DNA from: Blastocystis sp. Blastoise
Lineage: Eukaryota; Sar; Bigyra; Opalinata; Blastocystidae
Assembly (NCBI GenBank): GCA_039096225.1
Contig: JBBPEB010000003.1
Location: forward strand, 124,001-188,000
DNA length: 64,000 nt
Direction of reading: 5' to 3'
Part shown: positions 1 through 17,132 of the stretch, one piece after another
Position numbering within the stretch: position 1 is the first letter of the stretch
Layout: each line of letters starts with the position of its first letter
Position numbers and translations under genes: made by a program
Notes under the pieces: generated by a model
Seen by the model: the letters and a program-made list of their open reading frames with translations, nothing else
Database searches by the model: none
Told to the model about the DNA's origin: nothing

Positions 1-101
1 TATTTATATATTATTATTTATATATTATTATTTATATAATTATCTAAATTACTATTCTTGTCTATAAACTTATTTTTCTTCTATATCACTATATTCTTTA
101 G

Positions 102-3100
102 AATGTGTAAATAAACATGAAAGTAAATTATATATTATGTGTCCTCAATATGAAGTTATATTTAAATCATTTTATACTACTGCAATTATTCAGAATGATC
201 AATATTTATTGAATTTATTTGTTCCTACTTTATTACGTACACATAAGAATTCTTCGAATTCTTCGAATTCTGTTGATATTGATATTGATGATCCACGTTA
301 TTCGAATCAACGAATCAATAGTTCTGTAATTATTGTTGATAAAGAAACAAATATTAGCACATATACATATATAGAAAAAGAACATTCAGAAAAAGAAAAT
401 GAACAAGCTGTAGCCTTATTACAGAAAACTGATAAATTATATTATATTACTAAAGACTTATTCATACAATATCTTTCTATTATGTTAGATAACAAGTTTA
501 TTGGTGACAAACAAATTTTATATAATAAAATAGCATGGTATCCAAAACCTTCAAGTGGAATGTCTATGCTAAGTTTTAAATTTCAGTTTGTTTCAGAAGT
601 GTGGATTTCTACTTTATGGACACTTCTTGCTACATATGAAGATAAACAAATCTCTACTTTATTAAATAAATATCCTTTATTACCTATTTATGAAGGAACT
701 ACAAGAGAACTTATTCAATATAGTAAAAGTACTTTTATTATTAATTATATTCAAAATGATAGTATACAATCTTTATTAGTTAAATGTGGTATATATCTAT
801 TTGATATTAAAGCTTATACTAATAATAATACTGTTAATATAACAACCGATGGAACTTCTTCTTCTCCCTCTTTCCCTAAAGAATTCACGAAATATGTATA
901 TATGCCTACAGGAAATTCAGTTATTTCACTTCTAAAAGCCTCATTAGATAAATATGCAAATCAAAAAGAAAAAGAGCCATCAATATTATTTTCGAATAGA
1001 ATTATACGAAAGGCAACAATGAGTGATTATTTCAAAGACTTGAATATAAGTGAAGAAAATATTGTACAATTACGTAAAGAATTAATTCCATTATTGAAAC
1101 AAGATATTAATAATATACAAAATAAAGAGATTATTTTATCTTTACCTATTTGGATGTTATATAATGATAGAAATAAGTATTCTTCTATCTCTATTAGTGA
1201 TAATTATATTCCTCCTCAACGAATTCCTGAACGATTATTAACAAATCGTTTTATTTCAGAAACAGATAATGATATTATAACCTTCTTAAAAGCTATTGGT
1301 ATACAAACACTTTCAGAAATTGATTATAATTGTAAATACCTTATTAAAGATATACTCACATTACAATCGGACGATTATAAATATGGTATTAATTATATAT
1401 GTAAGAATTATGATGAAATTAATCAGAATGGTTGTTCTTTGAGTGAAGCATTTCAAAAGAAGAATTTATTATTAAATAGGACAAATCAACGTGCTATTAA
1501 AAACAATCTAAAGAATTGTGAAGAGTTATATTATTGTGTATATAGATATATTTTTATTATTATATGTGTTTTTTTTAAATTATATATTATTATTATTATT
1601 ATTATTCATTATATAATAATAATCATATATATAATATATAGGAAGATGAGTTTATAAATAATTTAATACCTGATGAGATAGGATTAAATAAAGATTTATG
1701 TATACCAGAAACAATCAGAATATTAGATACTTTAGGTTTACATACAAAGTTAGATATTTCTATTATGTGTAAACTTATTCAAAGATTATTAACTGGAAAT
1801 AATTATAATAATATAAATTTAAAACAACTTGAACAATTATGGACTTATTTTGATGATCATTCAGATGATTATGCTCAAGAATTAATGAATACCAATGTGA
1901 ATACCTCTGACTTCCAACGAATTCGCTGGATTCCCGTGATTACTGAGTCTACTAATGAATTCATTCCTATTCAAATAGATATAAATCGATCCGATATAAT
2001 TGGACATAAAGTAGTTTCTACTAATAATAATAATAAATCTATATTACTTTCTAATGCCAGTAATACTCGACCTTCTGAAGATCTTAATATGTGCTCATGT
2101 TCTTATTATTTAACATCCTATAAACGTCCTAGTACTAATTTCCAAATATTATTAGGATGGAATGAAGCTTATAGTTCTACTATTTATTATAATCAACTTG
2201 TAGGAATAGCTAAATATTATATGTTTACTTATTATAAACCCTTATTTAGTAATATATCCAATTGTTCTATTATTGATATGACAAATGAAAGCTATTTAGA
2301 TTTTATTAATGGAACAGTTGGAAATAATATTCAAGTAGATATTAGTATTCGTGATAATATAGAAAATATTATATATCCTCTCTATGAACAACTTAATAAT
2401 TCGATTAACACTGATCATATTAAGGTATATATATAGTTTTAATTGCTATTTTTTTTGTTGTTGATTATTTTATTATTATTTTTATTATTATTATTTATAT
2501 TGTTGTTATTATTATTATATTATTATTATATCTTTATTATTATTATATCTTTATTATCTATAACTTATATATATAACATTATTATTATATCTTTATTATC
2601 TATAACTTATATATATAGCATTATTCTCCAACTGCTTATTGGATATGGAACACAAATCGTTTTTATTCTTCTTCTGTTTGTCGTAGTGGACGAATCGTGG
2701 AATATCAACCATATATACAAGAGATTTCTTCAAGAATGAAAGAATATAGAAATATAACTAGAAAATTACATATTTCTGCTAATAAAGATAATTCATTCTT
2801 ATTTGACTTCTCAGTAACTTATTTTATGAAACGATCCTTAAAATCTTCAGAAATTCAATTTTATTTGGATAATATTATTCCTGCTTATAGAGAATGTCTA
2901 CGAACTGATTCTCCTCTTCCAAATCCTTTATATTTACCCAATAGATTGAATACACTTACTATTTCAGGTAATTTATGTTATGATGATGCTGATGATGTAT
3001 CTTCTATTGATAGTAGCGAAATTGTATTAGCAGATATCGATAATGAATTAGCTGAAAAACTTGGATGTCTCTCTTTATTAGACAGAAATGCTGGTGCTGT

Positions 3101-6100
3101 ATATATATTATTATTATTCTATTTATTTATTATCATTATTATCCTATTTATTATTATTATTATTATTTTTAATAAAAAAACTATTATTATATATATCTAT
3201 AGAAGAAGATAGAATATAATCCTTGTGTAACAGGTCATGATTTACGTCGTATTCTATCGAATTATTCTCATATCGATACCATTCTTATAGATTTAATAGA
3301 AGTCTTTGAATATTTAGGTATGACAAATATATCTTTCTATTTTGATACTGCTACTTATACAAATGGGAAGTTATTAAATAACTCTTTAACGCCTCTTCAA
3401 GGACCTGCTTTATGTGTATATATACCTTCAAATTGTTTTGATATGAAAACATTTATCAGTTCTATGAATGAATCAACTACTTTAAGTTCTCCTTATGGAT
3501 ATGTAAATAGTCCTAATAACTCAAAGATTGGTGCAGGTTTATTCACATGTTTCCATATATCTGATTGTATTCAATATATATATAATAAAGAAATAGGATT
3601 TATTGATCCTGAAGGTAAATATAATATTACAAATAGTACTATTAATAATAATGGAAGTTCATTAAGTTCTGTACGTCCCTTCGATGAAAAAGATATTAAT
3701 ATGTTTGATGCTCAATTCGCTCCTTTTCTGAATATAATTAATGTTATTAAGAATCATTCCCAAGGGAATGCAAGTGATCTTATTAATAATTCTGGAGCTA
3801 TATTAAGATTACCCTTAAGAATGCAAGCTAGTTCCTATTGCTCAGAGTATATTATGATTATTTATGATTATTTATTTTATTATTTTATTTATTATTATTT
3901 ATTATATTTATTTTATTATTATATTTATTATATTTATTACATAATCAATATATATATATAGAGTAATGACATCAAGTAAAATGACAGGAATTATGAATGA
4001 TTTTATAAATAGATGTAGTTTATTTTTATTAACAAATCAATTCTTATCTTCTTTAACAATAGCTACGATTGATAATACTACTATTCTTTCTTCAATTACT
4101 TCTACTAGTAACAAAGAACAACTTATAATACCTCAATATAATAGATATTCTATGAGATCTAGTAATAATAATAAGTATATAAATAAATAATTACTTTTTA
4201 TTATATTATTTATATATAGTATATTCTCTAATGTTACTGATTCTGTCAAATCAATGACTGTTAATATCTCTGAAAGGTATGTATATATCTTCAAATATAT
4301 ATATATTTATATATCTTCAAATATATATGTATATATCTTCAAATATATATTTATATTTATATATATAGTAAAACAATAAAATATTTGAATGTTTCTCGTA
4401 GTTCAACTAATAATCGTTATTTCACTATATATTATTGTTACCCTAGAAGTGGTGATAATCCATGTGCTAAGGAAGGTGTTGTATATATAGCTATAGAAAA
4501 GAATCAACGTCAATTACCTATTTCTACTCAAGGTTATGTATTCTTTAGAAGCCTATGCACAAGTCAAATTACTAGTATATATATTATTATTATTATTAAT
4601 ATTATTTATTATTATATTTATTAATATTGTTTATTCATTATTATTATTATTAATAATAATAATATATAGATCTTCCATTCCATATTGGTGGTGATTTCTA
4701 TTATTCAACTTCTTCATGTTTATTCTATTTTAATCGAATCCTTAATTCATCACCATATGTATGTTATTATTTATTATTATATTTATTATTGTATTATATT
4801 TATTATTATATATATATCTTATAGCATGAAGAGAATGAGAAAAAGCTTCGTACAATAATAACATATTTATATCCAAATATGATGCAGACAATAGCTACTT
4901 CTATTGAATCACAAGATAAGATTGATAGAAATGATCTATATACTATTCTTATTAAAGATCCTTCTAGTATTAATATAGATAACTCAATCAGTCAAAGTGA
5001 TTATATAAATAGTTTAGTTAACTATTCTATTTTCCCTAGAGTATATATATATATATATTATTATTAGTATTATATTTATATATCTATATATATAGTATGG
5101 AACACATACTTATGACAAAATGTCTGCTTTATATGTATATAAATCAATTCAATCAGGAGATATTCATCAACTTATATTAAATTATATACCAATAGTAGAT
5201 ATGAAATCACCTATATATACTTTATTAGCTAATTATATTGATTATTATAACAAACCATTTACTGTATTAGATACTGATGAAGAACTCAAATATTTCCATA
5301 ATAATCAAGGAGATCGTTACATTCTTCGTACAGGAGGTCTTGTACTGTGTTCCACATTCTTTATGCATGCTATTTCTCAATTACAAATTGTTGACGAACC
5401 TATTTATAGTTATAATCGTAAAGGAAAGCGCTATTTTAATGGCAGTAGGAGAGTATATTCTGATCATTCCATTACCATTCGATCTTATTTTTATGATCTG
5501 GATCTTATTCCTACAAGTATATTTATTATAATTTATTTATTATATTTTTTATTATTATTTATTTATAAAATTTATTTATTATATTTTATTTATAATATAT
5601 GTATATTGATATAATATATATATATATAGTGGATGGTGAAATTCATTCTCTTTCCTCAGGCCGTACATTCTATCGAATTCCATCGAATTTCAAGCCGTTA
5701 TTGACTCGTCATTATGACTGCGTTGTTCTTGAAGAATTCGATTTCTTATTAACAAAGAATCGAATTGATAGTGAAGTATTAACAAGAGAGAAAATAGTAA
5801 ATATGTCAAAAGGAGATTTAGTTAACCTTATTAAACAAGATTTACCCTCTTCATATACTTCTGGTAATTCTAGTTATAGTTATATCTATAATTCTTATTC
5901 TTCTTCTTCTAAAGTTATATACCCTCTGTCAATGCCAAAGAATAGTATATTAACACCCTTATGGTTATATAATTTCTATAAAGTATTTGATATTACTAGT
6001 ACTTCAGATCGTTCTTTAATTAATGATTTATGTGTTTTACCTACTTCTGATGGTATGTTATTACCTGTATCTTATTATCCTTTTATGTTTATTGATTCTC

Positions 6101-9100
6101 AAGAACATTCTTTATCTAATAAATTATATCAAGAAATACGTATATTGAAGGAAAAAGAAACATTAGAAAGACCTGATAATACTTTATTATATGCTAATAA
6201 CGGTGATTATTCTACACTACCTATTACAGATACATTAATACCCAAAGTGAATGATGATTTTATTGCTGTTCCTGATGAATATAGAATTAAATCATCTATT
6301 TATGAAGCAACACAATTAGTATATTGTTCCTATATTCAAGTATTAATGATACAATTAAAAATACCCTTTTTAGAATTAGCTTATTATGATGATATTCAAA
6401 AGGTTTATAATCAATTAATTCCTTCCAGTGAATCTATTATTAAGAAACTCATTTATTATATATCTCCTTCTGCTTCTGTTACATATTCACATCTGTCTTT
6501 AAATGAACTTACTGAGGATTCCCGTAATTATTTACGTGCTTTATGTAAAACTATTGGATATTCCAAGTCTACAAACCATGATAGTTCTCCTATATGGAAA
6601 TATATATTATCTCTACCTATTCATCTATTATTAGATGATACTTATGTCGATTTACAAGAATGTGAAGACTATATTCAATATAAGAAAAATACCCCATCGT
6701 ATGACCCTCAAAGGACATATAATGATAGAATTGAGACCTATAATAGAACTGTGAAATCAAAACATGATACTATGAATCATATATTAGTAAATGCTTCTCT
6801 TATTGAGTCTACTTTCCCTCTTCAAATTATATATAATCATATAATTAAAGCTGATAAACAATATTTTGATTTATATTCTTCTTATGGTATACCTATATAT
6901 TCATTATCAGAATTACTTCTACGATTCTATTTACCTACTTTTTCTACATTATCTGAAGAGACACAAATATTAGTATTAGAACATATACGTTCAAATTGGT
7001 CTTCATTACGTGGCCAAACGAAATTATTAAATACATTAAGAGATACACCTTTATTATATTATCATAATGAATATAAATGTATTTATTATTTTGTTAATCC
7101 AAGCATTGATTTATTACAAGATATATATAAAGAAAAAGAATATAGATTCCCTCCTGGTATATATAGTAATAAAGAATGGATACCTATGTTTAAAGATTTA
7201 GGTATGGTATATACTATTACTAAAGAAGTATTCATGGAAGCTGCTATTGAACTCGCTAAATATGCAAATAAACCATCTGCTGAAGTATGCTTAAGTTTTA
7301 TGCTTATTATATTGTGTTTATTATATTATGTTTATTATAATTATGTTTATTATTTATATATTTATTATTTATATATTTATTATTTATATATTTATTATAT
7401 TATAGTTATATTATATATAATATATTATTCTTTATAGATACTTAATTTGAGTATGCGATTATGTGATGTTTTTAATGAAAATGTCGATGATTATAATGAT
7501 GACACATTCTTCAATACAATCGCGTCAGTTCGATTTGTTCCTTGTCACATGCCTAGCATGTATTATCAAACCACACAACCCTATCGACTTTATTCGTATA
7601 TATACTTATATTTATTATACTTATGATTATTATACTTATTATACTAAATATTATAGATATAATCAATGTTCTATTGAAAAGGATCGTATATATTCTGAAT
7701 CAGTGAAACCTATCATTTCGAATGAATTATGTCCTGAAAATACATATTATAATAAAGTTGGTATTCATTCCCCACCAGATTTCCCGGACTTTTTGAAACA
7801 CTTTAAAAATATGCTTCCTACGTATGATGATGAAGATGAAGAAGATAAAACATGCTATTATTCTATTCTCTCTCAATGGATGTATATATATATATATTTT
7901 ATTATATTTATTATATTTATTATTATATATATAAAGGTATACTACAAAACCAGATGAGTATTATATGTCTATATATGTATATATACAACAACATTGGAGT
8001 GAAGTGAGTGAACATGATCAATTATCATTCACGAAATATCCATCTATTTTTATTAATAGACTCTTTATTCATGTATATATTATATATATTATTTATATTA
8101 TATATTATTTATATTATATATTATTTATATTATATATTATTTATATTATATATTATATATTATATATAGCCAAGTAGAGTATTTAATTATTTACCTTGTT
8201 CTTTATCTCCTGTCCTCTTTGCTATTCCTGATGAATATTTCCCTCTAATCACATTATTCCATAACTTAAAAGTTGCTCAAAAACCTACTGTTTCTCAATA
8301 TATAGAAGTATTAATATATATACAGAAATGTTCTAAAGAACAGATGTTAAGTGTAAATAAGACTAAATGTGTATCAAAATTATTATCACTTATCTTTGAA
8401 GATAAAGAAATGGCATCTAAGTTAACTTCTATTCCTGTGTTAACAATAAATAATACTTTATTAAATTCTTCTGATTGTTATTATGATGATCTTCATGAAC
8501 CGACTATATATAAACTACCCGAAATACACTTAGTATATATATATATATATATTATTATTATTATTATATGTTTATAATATATATGATTATCTTTATTATT
8601 ATATTATAGGTTCATCCTCGTTGTTATAATATTATACATAACTATATACAAATAGCTATGTTATCTACTGCTATTGAAGAACAACTCAATCCACAATTTA
8701 AATTAACTGAATTTAATTATGATCAATCATTATATAAAGTATTTTCTACTATTAATATGGATGAATCATTAAAAAGAATGATATCTACTCTTATTACTGA
8801 TTCTGATAAGAGTAGTTTGGATAATAAGCAATTAACTATGAAGTTACGTTATCCGGGATTAGTCGACTATATATGGAGATATGTATATCAAGATGAAGAA
8901 CTAGAAATGGAAGCTAAAGTTGTCTTTATTAAGCGTTTAAGATCTATTCATAATTCTCTTCGTCAATATACTATTCTTATTGTTAATAAGATAGAAGCTA
9001 TATATATATCAAAAATTAATTCTATTCATCTTGGAAATGATACTGTTCATTTATGTAATACTTTTGTTGATAAAGAAAAGAAAATAATTTATGTTGCTTA

Positions 9101-9491
9101 TAATAATAAACAAACTATTCAACATATTGAGTTCTTATCAATTCGTATAAATCAAATGTTTGGTAATCCTTTGAAGAATATATTAGCATTAGTTGCTTAT
9201 TTCCGTACCCCTATGACTCAATTAAAAGAAGTAGGAGAAATGTTATTCGGTAGAAATATCGATGAATTTGATAAAGAAGAAAAACGAGCTCAACCCGGAG
9301 AAATAGTAGGAGCAGAAGATATTATGAATTTATCTTATAATCCTGATAGAATTCTATTAGAAGGTGAGATTGTAGCTATTGAAGATAAAGAGAGTAGTGA
9401 ACGTGGTGAAACCAAATATAGATATGCACATGTTATTGAACAAACAAAAGTATATATTATTATTATATTTATATTATTATATGCTTATTCA

Positions 9492-9522
<31 letters not shown>

Positions 9523-9690
9523 AGTCTGAGAATGATTTACGTTGTTATCGTTTAGCGGTAAATATATCCAAGAATGGAATATATAGTAATGATCTTATAT
9601 ACTATTATGATGATATTATCCAAGAAGAAGAAAAGAAAGAAGATGAAGAAGAAGACAATGAAGGCGTTTTATTATCTTCTTGTGTTTGTA

Positions 9691-9750
<60 letters not shown>

Positions 9751-9997
9751 CAATATTATATATAGATAATATATGCAGTCAATCTGTTAGTATTCTCTCT
9801 CAATCTTCAATAGGACTCTCTGATGAAGATGGAGAAGAAAGAATTAGAGAACCTACTATGTCTATAGAACAGGAAGATGAATCATTACCGTCTCAAATAT
9901 CAAAAGTATCTCATCTGAAATGTGCTGAAACTGCCTTAAATAGAGCTGGATTATCTTTAAATACTAGTACGAAAAATATGATGCAACAACTTCTGGA

Positions 9998-10069
<72 letters not shown>

Positions 10070-10350
10070 ATTATTTTTATTATTATTATTATCATTATTA
10101 TTATTATTATTATTATTATAGTAAACAACGTGAAATTGAGAAATTGGATCAATTAATAAAAGAACGTGAGAAATCAAGAAATAAAGATAATCATAAGAAT
10201 TCTATATGTCAAATATGTTATCAAAATGAAATAGATACATTTGTTGATCCCTGTGGTCACGTGATCTGTAGTTCTTGTTCCCATCAATTGAAACAAGTAT
10301 GTCCTTTCTGTAAACAAAGAGTTCAAGGATATAAACGAGTATACTTCTAA
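102..10350 (+). CDS. Sacsin-like giant co-chaperone with C-terminal RING finger (5' part outside window)
   Basis: This is the 3' part of a sacsin-family gene; the window opens in an intron that ends TTTAG at 101. Nineteen exons join in frame: 102-1537, 1642-2424, 2619-3098, 3203-3846, 3962-4174, 4220-4276, 4369-4574, 4670-4758, 4825-5040, 5096-5516, 5630-7284, 7438-7595, 7657-7881, 7937-8072, 8170-8532, 8610-9449, 9525-9687, 9766-9997, 10122-10350, about 2,850 residues. Sacsin-repeat landmarks are visible: LQGPALCVYIPSN and KIGAGLFTCFHISDC followed by IGFIDPEG (Hsp90-like ATPase repeat, exon 3203-3846), ILRLPLRMQASS, and LPFHIGGDFYYSTSS. The last exon ends in a C3HC4 RING: CQICYQNE, then CGHVICSSCS, then CPFCKQRV. 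Plant sacsins are known to end in a RING finger; animal sacsin ends in DnaJ and HEPN domains. Every intron starts GTAT and ends TAG. Likely role by family: Hsp70/Hsp90-linked protein quality control with ubiquitin ligase activity, which is inferred. Confidence 0.85.
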
Positions 10351-10603
10351 GCTTATTCTATATATATTGTTTCGAATGATTCAACATATATATAATATTT
10401 ATTTATGTGTCTATTTTTATATATTCCTTTCTATATTTCTTTTATAATAAGTCTTCATCTATTTCGTTATAATTAATTTAAAAATTGTTTTGTTCTTGTT
10501 TGTAAATAAAATAGATTTATTGACAATAATATAAACAGAATAACAATAATTTATTCAATTTATCAACAAAACAACACTATTTTTTTATTTTCATATATAT
10601 AAT

Positions 10604-12700
10604 TTATTGTTTTAAATACATATGTTTTGCTAGATTTGGAATATCATCATCTTCTTTATCATTATGTATAGATGTATATACTTCTTGTGTATTTATATCT
10701 ATATTATTAGTATATGTAAAAGAACGTGAATCATTTGGAATTTGTTGTGAGTTATTAGTATAGGATGAGAATTGTTGACTTTTAAATAATGATATGTTTT
10801 GTTCATTATTATCTGTAGATAGAGTATGAATATTAGATAGTGATGTTTGATGAGATTGTATAGAAGGATCCCCGTGGGAATATAAAGAATCAGGAGTAGG
10901 AGGTAAATGTGGAGATGTATATATATACGCTCTATAATTGCTATTATCATTAACATTATTATTGTCATTAGTATAGTTATTATTATTACTATTTGAAAGA
11001 GTAGATTCATTTAAATTACTTTTACCAATAAGATTGGACGATATTGCAATTGGATTCATTTGATTGGATAAAGAAGGAGTAGAGGAATATAAATGACTTA
11101 TATTATTATTATTATTATTAGTATGTATATAGGAATCAACAGAGAGTGAAGAGAGAGGTAATTTGGCTGAATTAAATAAGGTATCATTTTCAGATGTGTC
11201 TGAATGATTCTGAGTATAAGGATTAATACTAGAAGAAGAAGAATAGGTAGATATATGCATAGGAGAAGATATAGAAGGAGAAAGAGAAGAAGAATTGAAA
11301 GTGATATGTTGATTATTATGTTTCGTAAGATTATGATGGTTGTTCTTATCAAAAGATATAGAATGAGAAGAAGAAGAAGTAAGAGAAATAGATGGGTCCT
11401 TTTGGAAATAATGTTGATATATATAAATATATAACCAAATAAGAAATATCTAAATATATATATATAATATATTCATTATAAATAAATGAATTATATATAT
11501 ATACCATGAGTAGAGAGAGGATTAATGCAATTGTTCCAATTATATATATGATATCTTGTAGTGAGTAATAAATATAAAGGAAACATATATATTAAAGAAT
11601 ATATATAATGATATTATTTAATATATACTAGAGAATAGTAAACTCTATTGGTTCATAGATATCATATATATGCATACATATATATATAACATATTTAAAG
11701 GATATATTTGTAACAGAATAGATACATGTATTTATCTCTTCATATATCTCTTCTTGACAATATATACTTATATACATAGAATCTACAGGTATATCGTTAT
11801 ATCGATATAATCCACAACAATGAAATACTGTCTATTATATATAATATATATATATAGTTTTACACTAATAATAGAATCGAAATATAATAATAATAGAATA
11901 ATAATAGAATAATAACATAATAATAATAGAATAATAATATCTACATATATCATTATAAAATAATTATTCTAAACTTAATATAAATACTTGTATATTTTTA
12001 TATAATTGTGCTTTTTGATCATCTTCTGTAATTAATGATATTGTTCTATTCACATATTCTTCTAAATGTTGTTTTGTTTCTGGCTTTGTTGGATTCTATA
12101 TATAAAATTGAATATATAAAAATATAATAAATACAAAAGAAAATAATAATAATTCAACTATTTTTAAAAATATAAAAGGATACTATTATCACTTACTTGA
12201 TATTCAGAAAGGAATGTGTTTCCTGCAAAGAAGAAAATAGAGAAAACGAAACATAATAGAGAGACTAGAACTAATAAACCAATATTCTATAAGGATTTAA
12301 AGATTAATGAAACAAGAAATACTAAATATATTTAAATTAAAATAAAATAGCAAAATACAGTAAAATAGAAAAAGAATCCACATCGTTTGGTAGACAAAAG
12401 AAAAATAATTGATATTGTTGTTGTCAATAAAAGCGTCGAGCTTCCACTAAATATATATAATTATTTTGCTTTACCTTTAATTAAATAAGTAATACAATAA
12501 ATAAGGAATTCCAATAAATGAATTTGTCGAAAAATCAATTATTCCCTAAATAGTCTATAAATAAGATATACATAAGATTCATACATTGATCGTGTAATAG
12601 AGAGATATGAATAATAGACAGACAGAAAAAAATGCAAGAAATGATTCTATTTGCAGAAGGAAATCAATTTTCTTTTCTTCTATAAACTCTTAAAAATCAT
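10604..12700 (-). CDS. Tetraspanin A with Ser/Asn-rich cytoplasmic tail
   Basis: Four-pass membrane protein, the first of three tandem tetraspanin genes. Reading leftward on the minus strand: TM1 (SFLAFFSVCLLFISLYY), a short loop and TM2 (FIGIPYLFGSSTLLLTTT...), TM3 (NIGLLVLVSLLCFVFSIFFF), the large extracellular loop with the diagnostic CCG motif (VFHCCGLYRYND) and further cysteines, TM4 (IIYIIGTIALILSLLM), then a Ser/Asn-rich tail of more than 250 residues ending at 10604. TM4 is reached only by removing the AT-AC intron at 11565-11705. The start near 12700 is tentative, because the first short exon and its donor are weak. The intron positions around TM3 and the CCG loop match those in the two neighbouring paralogues. 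Tetraspanins organise membrane microdomains; the partner here is unknown. The tail ends with a DDIPNLAKH motif resembling repeats in tetraspanin B. Confidence 0.8.
11565..11705 (-). other. U12-type AT-AC intron before TM4 of tetraspanin A
   Basis: On the minus strand the intron starts ATATCCTTTAAAT and ends TTTCCTTTATATTTATTAC. The donor matches the U12 consensus ATATCCTTT, and a TTCCTTTAT branch-like element lies about 10 nt from the AC end. Joining GTT ACA AAT to TCA CTA CAA is phase 0 and gives VTN-SLQDIIYIIGTIAL, which leads into TM4. Unspliced, the frame reaches TAG. Confidence 0.85.
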
Positions 12701-13658
12701 AATCTTGGCATGAATACTTTTTATTGAATCAATCATATGTGCATTGATATATCATAAATACATTCATATTGCTAAATACACTTTAATATAAGGAATGAAT
12801 CCCAAATAAGAAAAGATCCATTTTTTCGTTTTCCAGAAGGATTTTCTGTTATTTCTTCATGATTTATATTGATTAGACCATTTATTTCAATTCTAATTTA
12901 TTCTGGCTATCATAATATGATGCGTATCAAAATATCTGGCTAATAAAAAATGAGATATCATGATTGTATTTTTGAAAGATGTGATGATAACTAATAATTG
13001 AGTATTGCGTTGATGTTTTTATTGTATGAGTATCAAGTTTTATAAAATGTATTTATAATCAAGTCAAAAGTAGTACTGAATTTTGAATTTTATTGTAATT
13101 ACAACAAAACATATCATAAATGAATAGTTCAATCAGTAATGAATCATCTTATACATATAGAGAGCATGAAAATGATATATATACATATATATAAAAGAAC
13201 AATAATAAAACAAAAGCACATAAATAGTGGAGAAAACTGAAGGAATTTCTATTAATAAAATAAATGATATCTATATAGAAATTAAGTATAGAATAATAGT
13301 TTATAAATAAAGTATTTCAATAACAAAGTTGAAATAAGAAAAAGAAAAGAAAAAAAGAATTTTTTATAAGTATAGAAAAGAAACAAATATGTAAATATAA
13401 TTACATATAGAATAGTGAAAAAGCATGAAAAAGAGTGATTAATTATATATATCTACATATAGAATGAGATGAAATCAAATATATATATATATATAGAATA
13501 GAATAGTTTCTTACTTATGAAGTAGTTAAGAAACACTATATATTAAAAAATATATATATAATTTACTAAAAGAATATTGAAATGAAATTAGGAAACTATT
13601 TAATAAAAAAGATAAAAGTAATAATATAGTGTGATAAATAGGATATTAATTTATTTGA
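12701..13658. other. Intergenic, tetraspanin A/B
   Basis: AT-rich spacer between the start of tetraspanin A and the stop of tetraspanin B, both on the minus strand. I see no open reading frame with family features and no structured RNA. It presumably holds the promoter of tetraspanin A and the 3' end of tetraspanin B. Confidence 0.5.
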
Positions 13659-16492
<2,834 letters not shown>

Positions 16493-17132
16493 CAGATAAT
16501 AATTCTTAGATAATATATATACGTTTTCTTCTAATTTGTTTTGGTTTTGGTGTCATATCTTTTCAATAATCACAAAAAGAAAATGAACTGTTTACAACAG
16601 TTTATTTTCATAATTAAAATCATGATTCCGTTGAAAAGATAATGTTTTTCATGATTTATTTTTTGAAGCTATTAATAATAATATTTCTTTGTATTATATG
16701 AATAATATTGGCTAATGTTACAAAAATATATCTATATGTAATTAATATACCATAATTATATATCTAAATCAATTCAACAAGATTATTCAAGTTGGATAAT
16801 TAGAAATGTGTCTTTTATTTCATTATTTTTATAGTTGTATATTATGAATTAATAGATGATTTATTGAGGAAAGATTTCGGATATTATATTGAAAAAAAAA
16901 CACTACAATTATTCAAGTTGGTAGAACAAATTCAATACGTATACATTTCATGAAATGCGATTGTTAGCATAGTAAAAATCGAAAGAGAACAAAATAATGG
17001 AATATCATTATAAAGCAATAAAACACACAATAAAGAATATATAATAAAAAAAAAATAAATCATTTCAAAGTATCTATTTTTCTTTTATATAAATATAATA
17101 TTATTTACAAATATCAGTTTTGAATAACGTGA
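16493..17132. other. Intergenic, tetraspanin B/C
   Basis: About 640 AT-rich bases upstream of tetraspanin B and downstream of tetraspanin C. I find no gene. The element ATTATTCAAGTTGG occurs twice here, around 16782-16795 and 16909-16922, which could be a shared regulatory word but is unproven. Confidence 0.45.

Noticed and set aside
671-685. ATATCCTTTATTACC, a perfect U12 donor word, in the sacsin gene
   Set aside because: It lies inside a continuous coding exon (NKYPLLPIYEG) with no matching TTCTTAAT...AC end nearby.
12176-12186. GTATCCTTTT on the minus strand in tetraspanin A
   Set aside because: A U12-like donor, but using it breaks the phase-0 join of SEYQ to NPTKPE. The upstream GTAAGTG donor keeps frame.
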